Assembly (NCBI RefSeq): GCF_020179385.1
Contig: NZ_JAIBLJ010000011.1
Location: 42,258-106,257 of the forward strand
Direction of reading: 5' to 3'
Origin: Alkalihalobacillus sp. YIM B00296
Lineage (GTDB): Bacteria > Bacillota > Bacilli > Bacillales > Fictibacillaceae
Length of the DNA stretch: 64,000 nucleotides
Made by a program: the position numbers and the translations under genes. The notes beneath the pieces are model-generated. The model was not told where the DNA came from and ran no database searches. It was given only the letters and a program-made list of their open reading frames with translations. Numbering within the stretch: position 1 is the stretch's first letter; the number at the start of each line of letters is the position of its first letter. Shown here in pieces: positions 18,336-26,294 of this stretch.

Positions 18336-19247
18336 TTAAACATCATTGCAGACTGGATTCGATAGAGCACCGATGGTTTCTACCTCGACTACGACGACAT
18401 CATCTGCTTTCAGGTATTTAGGCGGGTTGAATCCTTTCCCTACTCCAGCGGGTGTTCCAGTTGCGATGATGTCTCCAGGTTCAAGGGTCATTCCCTTCGA
18501 CAGGACTTCGATCAACTCCGGTATTGAAAAAATCATTTTGGCTGTAGAAGAACTTTGGCGTGTTTCCCCATTGACGTAGGTGGTGATATGTAAATCGTGA
18601 GGATCAGCGACTGCAGATTTATGGACCAATGCTGGTCCCGTCGGGCAGCTCGTATCAAGGCTTTTCCCGAGTAAAAATTGTTTGTGCTTGCTCTGAAGGT
18701 CTCTTGCGGTTACATCATTAATGAGGGTGTATCCGAAAACATAGTCATATGCTTCTTCCCTCGTAATGCCTTTCCCCTTCTTGCCGATGACGACAGCAAG
18801 TTCTCCCTCATAATCGATATCGGTTGAGACCTTTGTCGGGATGATGATCGGTTGCTCAGGACCGATCACCGTTGTCGGGGCTTTCGAAAAGATCATCGGC
18901 ACTTCTGGGACATCAGCTTCCGTGCCAAGTTCGAGGGCATGATCGAGGTAATTCTTCCCTACACAAAAAATGTTTTTCGGCGGACGCGGAATCGGAGCCA
19001 GTAACTCGAGAGTTTCGACATCAACAGTGTAGTTGCCTGTTTTGTCCTGTTCCCTCAATTGCCTTCGGATATCCTCGACAGATTTTATAAATCGATCACC
19101 AAGCCCGATTGCTTCAAACAGGTTGTTCGGAAAATCCACATTTAACGCAGAGGCCGCGCTTGTCAGATCAAGTGCTTTTTCAGGTTCGTTTTCCAAAATA
19201 ATAGCAACAACCTGTTTTTTGTGATGGGCTCCATAGATGAATTTCAT
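18336..19247 (-). CDS. yisK: Fumarylacetoacetate hydrolase-family protein, YisK type
   Basis: A 303-residue FAH-family protein close to Bacillus YisK, which is reported as an oxaloacetate decarboxylase. The metal-binding ligands of the fold are seen in DYEGELAVVIGKKG near 148, with NDVTARDLQ near 178, a KSLDTSCPTGP loop near 194 and TGTPAGVGKGF near 265. An N-terminal domain of about 80 residues matches YisK rather than short FAH proteins. It begins 9 bases after the pterin dehydratase gene, with AGGAAG upstream. Confidence 0.88.
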   Translation of the reverse strand: MKFIYGAHHKKQVVAIILENEPEKALDLTSAASALNVDFPNNLFEAIGLGDRFIKSVEDIRRQLREQDKTGNYTVDVETLELLAPIPRPPKNIFCVGKNYLDHALELGTEADVPEVPMIFSKAPTTVIGPEQPIIIPTKVSTDIDYEGELAVVIGKKGKGITREEAYDYVFGYTLINDVTARDLQSKHKQFLLGKSLDTSCPTGPALVHKSAVADPHDLHITTYVNGETRQSSSTAKMIFSIPELIEVLSKGMTLEPGDIIATGTPAGVGKGFNPPKYLKADDVVVVEVETIGALSNPVCNDV

Positions 19248-19256
19248 ATCTTCCTC

Positions 19257-19544
19257 CTATTGATCATGGATGCGGTCATACTCAGAAGCAAGCTTAAAAT
19301 CCACTTCTGTCAAGCCATTTGCCTGCCATGAGCTTAATTTGACCGTTACTAGTTTATAGTCGATCGAGATGAGCGGATGATGTTGGACCTCTTCGGAAAG
19401 TTTAGCGATTTGAGTGACAAAATCGATCCCATCCAGATAGTCACTGAATCGGTATTTTTTCGTGATCCATTTTTCGTCGGTCAGTTTCCAGCCATCAAGT
19501 TCCTGAAGCTGTACATTGATTTGCTCTTCCGTAAATCGTTCCAT
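19257..19544 (-). CDS. phhB: Pterin-4a-carbinolamine dehydratase
   Basis: A 95-residue protein with the family signature [20 protein letters not shown] and a [15 protein letters not shown] start. The enzyme dehydrates 4a-hydroxytetrahydrobiopterin, recycling the cofactor of aromatic amino acid hydroxylases; some homologues act in other pterin or molybdopterin roles. ATG 19544 has AAAAGGAGG 8 bases upstream; the open frame to 19667 crosses a repeat array and is non-coding. First gene of phhB-yisK-gabD. No phenylalanine hydroxylase gene is in the window. Confidence 0.88.
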   Translation of the reverse strand: MERFTEEQINVQLQELDGWKLTDEKWITKKYRFSDYLDGIDFVTQIAKLSEEVQHHPLISIDYKLVTVKLSSWQANGLTEVDFKLASEYDRIHDQ

Positions 19545-19596
19545 CAAAGCGCCTCCTTTTACTGAATGTTTATTTAATCTTGTGCCATCCGAAGAG

Positions 19597-19668
19597 GTGA
19601 ACAGATTAATCGGTAAAGTGAACAGATTATTCGTATAAGTGAACACAATGATCGGGGAAGTGAACAAA
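19597..19668. repeat. Array of four 21-bp direct repeats (AAGTGAACA type)
   Basis: GTGAACA recurs at 19597, 19618, 19639 and 19660, exactly 21 bp apart. The units read like AAGTGAACAGATTATTCGTAT. This is the reverse complement of the core in the array at 1518. It lies in the divergent region between phhB and the radical SAM gene. Confidence 0.9.
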
Positions 19669-19897
19669 AACGCTCAGAAATGAAAGATCAACTTCACTTT
19701 TGTAATATCATTCGCTCAGACACACGTATATACTTCCATTTCTAACTTAAAAATTCCTCTTTTCATAATAACTGTGAAGTTTCCTTTCAAAATGTGATAA
19801 AATGAATAGTTAAATAATCAATTTATTTTTTCGGTTAATCAGGAATATCAGCGGTTAAAACGTTCCGAACTGTGACAACCGAAGTGGAGTGAAAAAG

Positions 19898-21667
19898 ATG
19901 AACATAGTTGTAAGCAGCTTAAACGCTAAATACATCCATACATGCCTTGCATTAAGATATTTGAAAACTTATTGCGAGCCTGCTTTTCATATCGAAATGG
20001 CTGAATATACAATCAAAGATCCGGTCATGAACATCGTCAGCGATTTATATTCACGAAACCCTGATGTGATCGGTTTCAGCTGTTATATTTGGAACATTGA
20101 AGAAACGATCCCGATCATCGAAATGTTGAAAAAGATCAAACCTGACATCAAAATCGTTCTCGGGGGACCTGAAGTTTCTTATGATGTCCCTCACTGGCTA
20201 GAACGCCTTGAACATATCGATTACATCATCGTAGGTGAAGGTGAAGAAACCTTCAAGGATCTATTACATGCCTTAGAAAAAAACGAAGACGTCGAATCCG
20301 TTGCAGGTCTAGCCTACATGAGGGACGGGAAACCATACCGGACTGCTCCCAGACCCAAGCTCGACCTGAAAAAAGTCCCTTCTCCTTTCCGTGTTGAAGA
20401 AGATCTGCCCCAGCTATCAAAACGGGTGACCTACATCGAAACAAGCAGGGGCTGCCCATATTCCTGTGCATTTTGCTTGTCTTCGATTGAAGTAGGTGTA
20501 AGATACTTCGACATCGGAATGATGAAGGAAGAGATCCGTTTCTTGATGAAAAATGGAGCACGAACGATCAAGTTCGTCGACCGGACGTTCAATATCCGTA
20601 GAGATTATGCGCTGGAAATGTTCGACTTCTTGATAAAGGAGCATCTTCCAGGCACCGTATTCCAATTTGAAATCACAGCGGATATCATGCGCCCGGAAGT
20701 CATCGAATTCTTGAATGAGCATGCACCAGCAGGATTGTTCCGTTTCGAAATCGGTGTCCAATCGACGAATGACAATACCAACGAACTGGTTGAACGACGC
20801 CAAAATTTCGAGAAACTGACAAGGACAGTGACTACGGTACGTGATGGCGGCAAAATCGTCCAGCATCTTGATTTGATTGCTGGTTTGCCAGAAGAAAACT
20901 ACGATTCTTTCCGAAAAACGTTCAACGACGTGTTTGCTTTCCGAATCGAAGAAGTCCAGCTTGGATTTTTGAAAATGCTGAGAGGAACAGGGATGCGGAT
21001 ACGCGCTAAAAACCATGATTACATCTATATGGAAAAGGCGCCTTATGAGATTCTCGGAAACAATGTATTGAGTTTTGATGAAATCATCAAGATCAAACGG
21101 GTAGAAGATGTCCTTGAGAAATTCTGGAATGACCACCGTATGGACACGACTGTCAGTTATTTGATCGACCATGTCTTCCCTTCGGCATTCGATTTCTTTC
21201 AGCAGTTCGGTGACTATTGGGAGGCACGCGGATGGTCACGAATCGGCCATCAGCTTGAAGACTTGTTCAAACGTCTCTATTCCTTTTTACGTGAACAGGG
21301 TATCCCGCAGCTGGAAATCGTGGAAGGTTTGATGAAGTACGATTATTTCATCCGCCAAAAGAATAAACCTCGGAAGCCCTGGTGGGAGTTTTCGATGGAT
21401 AAGCCGACGCAAACTTCATACTTGCGTTTCCTTTCTGACCATCCTGAAAAAGTTTCAGACGATTTCAAGGAACTTGACTTGAGTGAAAAGGAATTGCACA
21501 AGCATGTCATGATCGAAAACTTGTCCTTTGACCTGGATGCATTTTTAAATGATGGCGAGCTTGTCAGAAAAGGGACACTCCTGATTGTCTATTTCGATCC
21601 GAAAACAAGATCGGCCACATCTTTTACTGTTGACGATGAACAAACGAAAATAACTGAAATCGTATAA
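19898..21667 (+). CDS. B12-binding domain radical SAM protein with DUF4080
   Basis: A 589-residue cytoplasmic protein. Residues about 1-140 form a cobalamin-binding Rossmann domain (GFSCYIWN, LGGPEVSYD, GEGEETF). The radical SAM core has the cluster motif CPYSCAFC near 186 and strands typical of the barrel (FEITADIM, FRFEIGVQS, DLIAGLPEENYDSF). The last about 190 residues match the DUF4080 tail of this Bacillus family. The reaction is unknown; the family includes methyltransferase-like enzymes. ATG 19898 is preferred over GTG 19889 because GGAG is 9 bases upstream of the ATG. Confidence 0.88.
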   Translation: MNIVVSSLNAKYIHTCLALRYLKTYCEPAFHIEMAEYTIKDPVMNIVSDLYSRNPDVIGFSCYIWNIEETIPIIEMLKKIKPDIKIVLGGPEVSYDVPHWLERLEHIDYIIVGEGEETFKDLLHALEKNEDVESVAGLAYMRDGKPYRTAPRPKLDLKKVPSPFRVEEDLPQLSKRVTYIETSRGCPYSCAFCLSSIEVGVRYFDIGMMKEEIRFLMKNGARTIKFVDRTFNIRRDYALEMFDFLIKEHLPGTVFQFEITADIMRPEVIEFLNEHAPAGLFRFEIGVQSTNDNTNELVERRQNFEKLTRTVTTVRDGGKIVQHLDLIAGLPEENYDSFRKTFNDVFAFRIEEVQLGFLKMLRGTGMRIRAKNHDYIYMEKAPYEILGNNVLSFDEIIKIKRVEDVLEKFWNDHRMDTTVSYLIDHVFPSAFDFFQQFGDYWEARGWSRIGHQLEDLFKRLYSFLREQGIPQLEIVEGLMKYDYFIRQKNKPRKPWWEFSMDKPTQTSYLRFLSDHPEKVSDDFKELDLSEKELHKHVMIENLSFDLDAFLNDGELVRKGTLLIVYFDPKTRSATSFTVDDEQTKITEIV

Positions 21668-21684
21668 ATCTTAGGAGGTCTATC

Positions 21685-22338
21685 ATGGCAAATACTCATA
21701 CGTATACTCGGAAAGAAGAAATAGCCAATGCGATTACACATGGGATAGGGGCATTATTCAGTATTGTTGGACTCGTCTTCCTCGTGGTCATGTCGGCAGT
21801 GGATGGATCGGCCTGGCATGTGGTCAGCTTTTCAATTTACGGAGCATCCATGCTATTGCTCTATACAGCTTCAACATTGGTGCATAGTTTTCCAGAGGGA
21901 AAAGCGAAGGATCTTTTTGAGATTTTCGATCATGCGGCCATCTATATATTCATTGCAGGAACGTATACACCTTTCTTGTTCATCGTCGTGAAAGGTGCAC
22001 TGGGATGGACGTTGTTCGGGGTCGTGTGGGGGATTGCAATCGTAGGGGTTTTCTTCAAAGCGTTTTTCGTTAAGAGATTCCTATTCATTTCGACCATCAT
22101 CTACATTGTAATGGGATGGTTGGCTTTGATTGCATGGAAGCCATTGATGACGACGATGCCAAGTACTGGCTTGCAGCTTTTCATCATCGGTGGTGTCTTA
22201 TACACGGTCGGAACCGTATTTTATGTATGGCGTGGATTTCCATATCATCACGCAGTTTGGCACCTGTTCGTTTTAGCAGGTTCTGCTGCACACTTTTTTG
22301 CCATACTCCTTTACATCCTTCCGATCCAGATGGCTTGA
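21685..22338 (+). CDS. trhA: Hemolysin III family (PAQR-type) membrane protein
   Basis: A 217-residue protein with seven predicted helices. It carries the family motifs EEIANAITHGIGA near the start, STLVHSF with a conserved His near 70, FDHAAIYIFIAGTYTPF near 94 and a C-terminal WHLFVLAGSAAHFFAI. These His and Asp residues form the metal site of PAQR-like hydrolases. TrhA homologues have been linked to membrane energetics and lipid homeostasis. It is 17 bases after the radical SAM gene with AGGAGG upstream, so the two are probably co-transcribed. Confidence 0.9.
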   Translation: MANTHTYTRKEEIANAITHGIGALFSIVGLVFLVVMSAVDGSAWHVVSFSIYGASMLLLYTASTLVHSFPEGKAKDLFEIFDHAAIYIFIAGTYTPFLFIVVKGALGWTLFGVVWGIAIVGVFFKAFFVKRFLFISTIIYIVMGWLALIAWKPLMTTMPSTGLQLFIIGGVLYTVGTVFYVWRGFPYHHAVWHLFVLAGSAAHFFAILLYILPIQMA

Positions 22339-22348
22339 ACCTTTTATC

Positions 22349-22420
22349 GGTGCAATTCTGGAATATATGGGTGGAAATTGAAAAATTATCGGTGCAATTC
22401 CGGAATATATCGGTGGAACC
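22349..22420 (+). repeat. Array of four 21-bp direct repeats (GGTGCAATT type) in the trhA 3' untranslated region
   Basis: GGTGCAATT or GGTGGAA recurs at 22349, 22370, 22391 and 22412, exactly 21 bp apart. GGAATATAT follows in three units. The array lies between the trhA stop codon and its terminator, so it should be transcribed. It is the reverse complement of the AATTGCACC core at 7967-8097. Confidence 0.88.
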
Positions 22421-22433
22421 CATATAAAAAATT

Positions 22434-22466
22434 AGAGGATGGCTGAATTTACGAGCCATCCTCTTT
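22434..22466. terminator. Bidirectional terminator between trhA and the HlyD-like gene
   Basis: An 11-bp stem, AGAGGATGGCT with AGCCATCCTCT, around a 9-base loop, with A/T-rich flanks on both sides. Confidence 0.88.
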
Positions 22467-22475
22467 CTTATACTT

Positions 22476-23750
22476 CTATTCTGTTCCATCATCGTCGGAT
22501 TCAAGATCAACAGTACCTTCACTATCTGCCGGGTCTGATGTTGGTCCCTCATCTGGAGACTGAATCCTATCTTGTTCTTCATCTTCGGGAGTTTGTTGTT
22601 CCTCTGATTCCCCGCTGGTTCCACTCTTCTTCTTCCCTGTACTCTTCGATTCGATCTCCATATCTTCTACAAGGAAAATATTCGGATCAGACATAATTAT
22701 TTCATCTACCTTCAATCCTTTGGATACTTCCTTATAAGCTTCATTTTCAAAACCGAAGCTGACCTTCCGTTTGTCGATGTAGTCATTCTTCACAACCAAG
22801 ACATACGCTTCCCCATCATCATGGAGAACCCATTCATGCTTCACAGCTACTGCATTTTCTACAGCAACCGGTTTCATCGTAACCTCTACCGTACTTCCGA
22901 CAGGCAATTGGTTCTCACCTTCTAGGTCAAGCTCAATATCCACGGGAAACTTCAAATCTTCCTTTGACTCGCCTGCCGGTCCGATATCTGTTATGACTCC
23001 TTTTCTATCTCCTCCCCGTGAGGCGCTAACTTCTACCTCATCTCCCTCTCTTAAAAGCAAGACATCACCTTCGGAAAGATAAGCTCTGGCCATGACCTGA
23101 TCCTCACTCGAAATGACGACGATCGGCTCTTCACCTGATCCTGCATTCACATTCACCTTTTGGACAGTGCCTGCCACATTGCTTTTGACCACTTTCTCAT
23201 CGAGCTTGGACTCCAAATGTTTCACTTCTGATTCTTTGCTCGAGATTACCCGTCCAATACGCTTCGTTTGATAAGAAGCATCCGCTTTTTGCTGCTCAAG
23301 CAAAAAGATGCTGGACTCACTCTTCTCTTCTTCGTCCTTATCTGATTCTGTACGGATTTGTCCAGCTAAGATTGTTTCACGATCTTCAAAAAAACCCTGT
23401 TCCGTCTCAAGCTCATTGATTTCATTTTCCAACGTCGTGATCTGGTTTTCAATATCCGTTGATTGATACTTAAGTATTTCTGACCCTGCAGAAACCACAT
23501 CCCCTTCTTGGACAAGGACTTCTTCTAACACACCCCGATGAACTTCATTATAAATTTCCTGCGTTTCCAACGGAATGATCGTTCCTGTCGCCTTCATGGT
23601 TTCCCGGAGATCCTGATTCTCAATCTTCGCCATTTCATAAGGCTTTTCACTGGCAAACAATGATTCATCCAAAAGGAACAAATACGTATTTAAAATGATA
23701 AATAATAGGATCGGTAGCCCTATCAATGCTCTTTTCATATGCCGGTTCAA
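22476..23750 (-). CDS. HlyD/MacA-type membrane fusion protein (YknX-like)
   Basis: A 424-residue adaptor protein. It has an N-terminal membrane anchor (about residues 5-24), a biotinyl-lipoyl-like half domain (EVHRGVLEEVLVQEGD), a coiled-coil hairpin with many Glu/Lys (about 105-190), the return lipoyl half (VVKSNVAGTVQKVNVNAG) and a beta-barrel. The C-terminal about 55 residues are a low-complexity acidic tail (EEQQTPEDEEQ), unusual for the family. TTG 23750 follows GGGGGG by 8 bases; ATG 23738 is the alternative. It follows a YknW-like gene, but no YknY/YknZ transporter follows before the terminator. Confidence 0.82.
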   Translation of the reverse strand: MNRHMKRALIGLPILLFIILNTYLFLLDESLFASEKPYEMAKIENQDLRETMKATGTIIPLETQEIYNEVHRGVLEEVLVQEGDVVSAGSEILKYQSTDIENQITTLENEINELETEQGFFEDRETILAGQIRTESDKDEEEKSESSIFLLEQQKADASYQTKRIGRVISSKESEVKHLESKLDEKVVKSNVAGTVQKVNVNAGSGEEPIVVISSEDQVMARAYLSEGDVLLLREGDEVEVSASRGGDRKGVITDIGPAGESKEDLKFPVDIELDLEGENQLPVGSTVEVTMKPVAVENAVAVKHEWVLHDDGEAYVLVVKNDYIDKRKVSFGFENEAYKEVSKGLKVDEIIMSDPNIFLVEDMEIESKSTGKKKSGTSGESEEQQTPEDEEQDRIQSPDEGPTSDPADSEGTVDLESDDDGTE

Positions 23751-23767
23751 CCTGATGCCCCCCAATT

Positions 23768-24442
23768 CTATCCGTTCAATGGCAGATGATACATCGTATT
23801 GATTATAGCGATGCTCGTGATGAATAGTAGATGTAATCCGATAGATACTGTCCACACATATCGTTTCGACTTCAACGATACTTCCATCAATAGCTTGATA
23901 GATGCGTAGATATGCCAGATGAAAAAGATCGTAATCCATCCGAAAAAGCTGGTCAGAAATACATGGTCGGTAATCGCATTGATCCATGGCCCTACACCAA
24001 AGGGTGACAGCATTTCAATGGAACCGAAAGCCAACATATAAGGGATGTTCGCTGCTAAACCTATTAAGATGATGACGTACAAATACGTATGTAAAACAAA
24101 TAACTTTCTAAAACCGATATCTCGGAAGAATCCCCAGAACGATAAGGCAGATGCCCCAATGAGGATGAAAGGTAATGCAAACCCACTGATCGCTCCAACG
24201 ATTCCGATGTAAATCGAAGCTGCCTGCTTTTGTTCTGCTGTCAATTCCATCGCCACAGCTTCTGGCATCTTCAACCATTCTGCAGCGCCTATATAAAAAA
24301 GAAAACCGAATACGAGCGAGCTGCATAATAACAAAATCAAAACTCTCAATCTATATCCTTGGATGGATGAGGATTCTCTCAAAGAATGCAATGTTTCCTC
24401 AGGCCTGAACAGCCCTTTCCAAACCTGTACCTGGTGTTCCAA
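23768..24442 (-). CDS. YIP1-family membrane protein (YknW-like)
   Basis: A 224-residue protein with an N-terminal amphipathic stretch (QVWKGLFRPEETLHSL) and five hydrophobic helices, matching the Yip1-domain YknW type. In B. subtilis YknW assembles with the YknXYZ exporter, which protects against the SdpC toxin. TTG 24442 has GGGGG 8 bases upstream. It is 17 bases before the YknX-like gene. Role by homology and context only. Confidence 0.72.
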   Translation of the reverse strand: MEHQVQVWKGLFRPEETLHSLRESSSIQGYRLRVLILLLCSSLVFGFLFYIGAAEWLKMPEAVAMELTAEQKQAASIYIGIVGAISGFALPFILIGASALSFWGFFRDIGFRKLFVLHTYLYVIILIGLAANIPYMLAFGSIEMLSPFGVGPWINAITDHVFLTSFFGWITIFFIWHIYASIKLLMEVSLKSKRYVWTVSIGLHLLFITSIAIINTMYHLPLNG

Positions 24443-24540
24443 CCGGTATCCCCCTTTTCTGTGTCGTACATGATGGCATAATCTATCCTACCAGATTTCA
24501 ATGAATATATCCTATTTTTTCCGATATATTTTTTATTACT

Positions 24541-25154
24541 TTCTCGCAAGTAACGCCCAATGATATGGACCAGTCTGCCCCCACCGGACATCCTTGAAGC
24601 CTGACTTTCTTGTCCTTTCATCCATATCATATATCAATGGATAATCTTCTAAATCATCACAATACTTCCCTATCATTCCTCTTGCCTGGATTCTCGCAGA
24701 TTCAGAAGCGAACATGAATATCCACCAACAGAAAAAGTCCTCCGTCTTTTAAGACACGAAATACGTTTCTTTTAATACAATATCCTGTTCTTTGGGCAAA
24801 ACTTCATGGAAAGTAAAACTGGAAACGACTGCCTCGAAGAAAGCCGATGGTTGAAAATTTTCTGTAAAAGTAACCATTTGAAAGAATGTATCAAGATGCA
24901 GCTGTCTGCATTCCTCCAGCATTTTATCGGATAAATCAATTCCATATACGTTTTCAGCATGAATCTTTTAACAAATCCACCAGTTCCGATTCCAATATCC
25001 AAAAGGGTGGAAATTTTCAATCCCTGTACCTCCTGCAGCTTCACTTAAACTTGATTCATAACCAAGTAACGGGCTATTCGGGCTTTGTACAAATTCCTCC
25101 TAAGATCTTGCCCCATTCATTGGACAGTCGTAAGGTTTCTACTTGTTTTCTCAA
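24541..25154 (-). pseudogene. Decayed SAM-dependent methyltransferase
   Basis: Reading three frames in turn gives a class I methyltransferase of about 205 residues. The pieces are an N-terminus MRKQVETLRLSNEWGKILGG, motif I LLDIGIGTGGFVKRF, GIDLSDKMLEECRQL, SSFTFHEVLPKEQ, YRVLKDGGLFLLVDI and an end with GFKDVRWGQTGPYHWALLARK. At least three frameshifts and a loss around the GIENF segment interrupt it. No intact ORF of useful length remains. Confidence 0.85.
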
Positions 25155-25254
25155 CCCATATCCTCCAATTACCATTCTATTCTGCTACACTTCGATATTT
25201 TTTACCAATATCCTTGTTTTTTCTATCATAAATTTCCATAAATCAGCTAAAATT

Positions 25255-25980
25255 CTAGTGTTCAATAGGAGGCACATCTTTGGCATCAACCTCCTTCATG
25301 GACAGAAATAATTCGCCATTTCGATTGTATGAACCATAAAACACTGAACCTCTATCTGATATATTCTGTTCTGCCAGTTTTTCTTCAAGCCAAACCTCGC
25401 TCTTTTTCAACCACCGCAATAAATCAAACTGGACTTCACCATCCAAAATGATTGGAATTTCATATTTCACTGGTTCACCTGTGAGCTTCAAATCTTCTCT
25501 GATCACAACTTCTTTCGAAGGGATCATTTTCACCGATAAATTCCCATTTGCTTCAATGATGGCTATCTCGACATCCCCCACGTTATACACGTTCTTTTCC
25601 CGAAGCATCTGCAGGATATTATCGATCGAGTATTTTTCCTTTTTCATTTTTTCATAGAGAAATTGTCCTTTATAGATCACCACTGCAGGTTCGAAGGTCA
25701 TCCATTTTCCGAGGCTTCGATTTTTCATTTTTAGATAGATGATCAACTTATGGAGCAGGGCAATTACAATCATTGCCACAATCGTGTGGAAATGGTTGAT
25801 TTTCGGGTCGGCAATATCGGCACCAACCACCGCACCCAAAACTAAAATGACAAGAAAATCAAAAACGGGTAGTTCACCAATCGACCGTTTTCCCATATAA
25901 AGTGTGACGAACAGCATGAATGGCAGGATTGTAATGATACGTCCGATCACTTTGACCGAATCAATCAATATCTCCATCAT
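25255..25980 (-). CDS. DUF421 family membrane protein (YetF/YdfR-like)
   Basis: A 241-residue protein has three N-terminal helices with the family signature GKRSIGELPVFDFLVILVLG near residues 30-50. Two soluble DUF421 modules follow, containing KGQFLYEKMKKEKYSIDNILQMLREK and GEVQFDLLRWLKKSEVWLEEKL. YetF-type proteins occur widely in spore formers, often with sporulation roles, but the biochemical function is unknown. ATG 25980 has GAGGTG 8 bases upstream. Confidence 0.85.
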   Translation of the reverse strand: MMEILIDSVKVIGRIITILPFMLFVTLYMGKRSIGELPVFDFLVILVLGAVVGADIADPKINHFHTIVAMIVIALLHKLIIYLKMKNRSLGKWMTFEPAVVIYKGQFLYEKMKKEKYSIDNILQMLREKNVYNVGDVEIAIIEANGNLSVKMIPSKEVVIREDLKLTGEPVKYEIPIILDGEVQFDLLRWLKKSEVWLEEKLAEQNISDRGSVFYGSYNRNGELFLSMKEVDAKDVPPIEH

Positions 25981-26037
25981 AAAATACACCTCATTTGTCT
26001 ATATAAAACCATCCTCTCCAAACCGACTATAATTTAT

Positions 26038-26207
26038 AAAGAAAACTTGGCAAAACCGAGCTTTAGCGAAGGTTGAGCCTTAATTGCCCTTATACTGAAG
26101 AAAGTATTTAAGCTTTCTTGCAGTGCAAAGAAAACTTGGCAAAACCGAGCTTTAACGAAGGTTGAGCCTTAGTTGCCCTTATACTTTCTTACAGTAAAGA
26201 AAACTTG
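26038..26207. repeat. Two-hairpin intergenic repeat, two tandem copies plus a partial third
   Basis: AAAGAAAACTTGGCAAAACC starts copies at 26038 and 26127, and AAAGAAAACTTG starts a truncated one at 26196. The first two share about 60 nearly identical bases ending TTGCCCTTATACT. Direct-repeat spacing is 89 and about 69 bp. The array fills the gap between sbcC and the DUF421 gene; no gene is seen in 25981-26294. Confidence 0.88.
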
Positions 26208-26294
26208 ATTGTCCCAAGATTCACCAGGTTCATCTTTAGTCACCCAAAATGGAAAAGGGACTGACCAGATACGGCCAATCCCAATTACATCCCA

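Noticed and set aside
19545..19667. N-terminal extension of the pterin dehydratase
   Set aside because: The extension is translated repeat array. ATG 19544 has an excellent ribosome binding site and gives the family length.
20253..21172. Long minus-strand ORFs (102 to 251 codons) under the radical SAM gene
   Set aside because: They are antisense shadows of a well-supported coding gene and have no ribosome binding sites or family resemblance.
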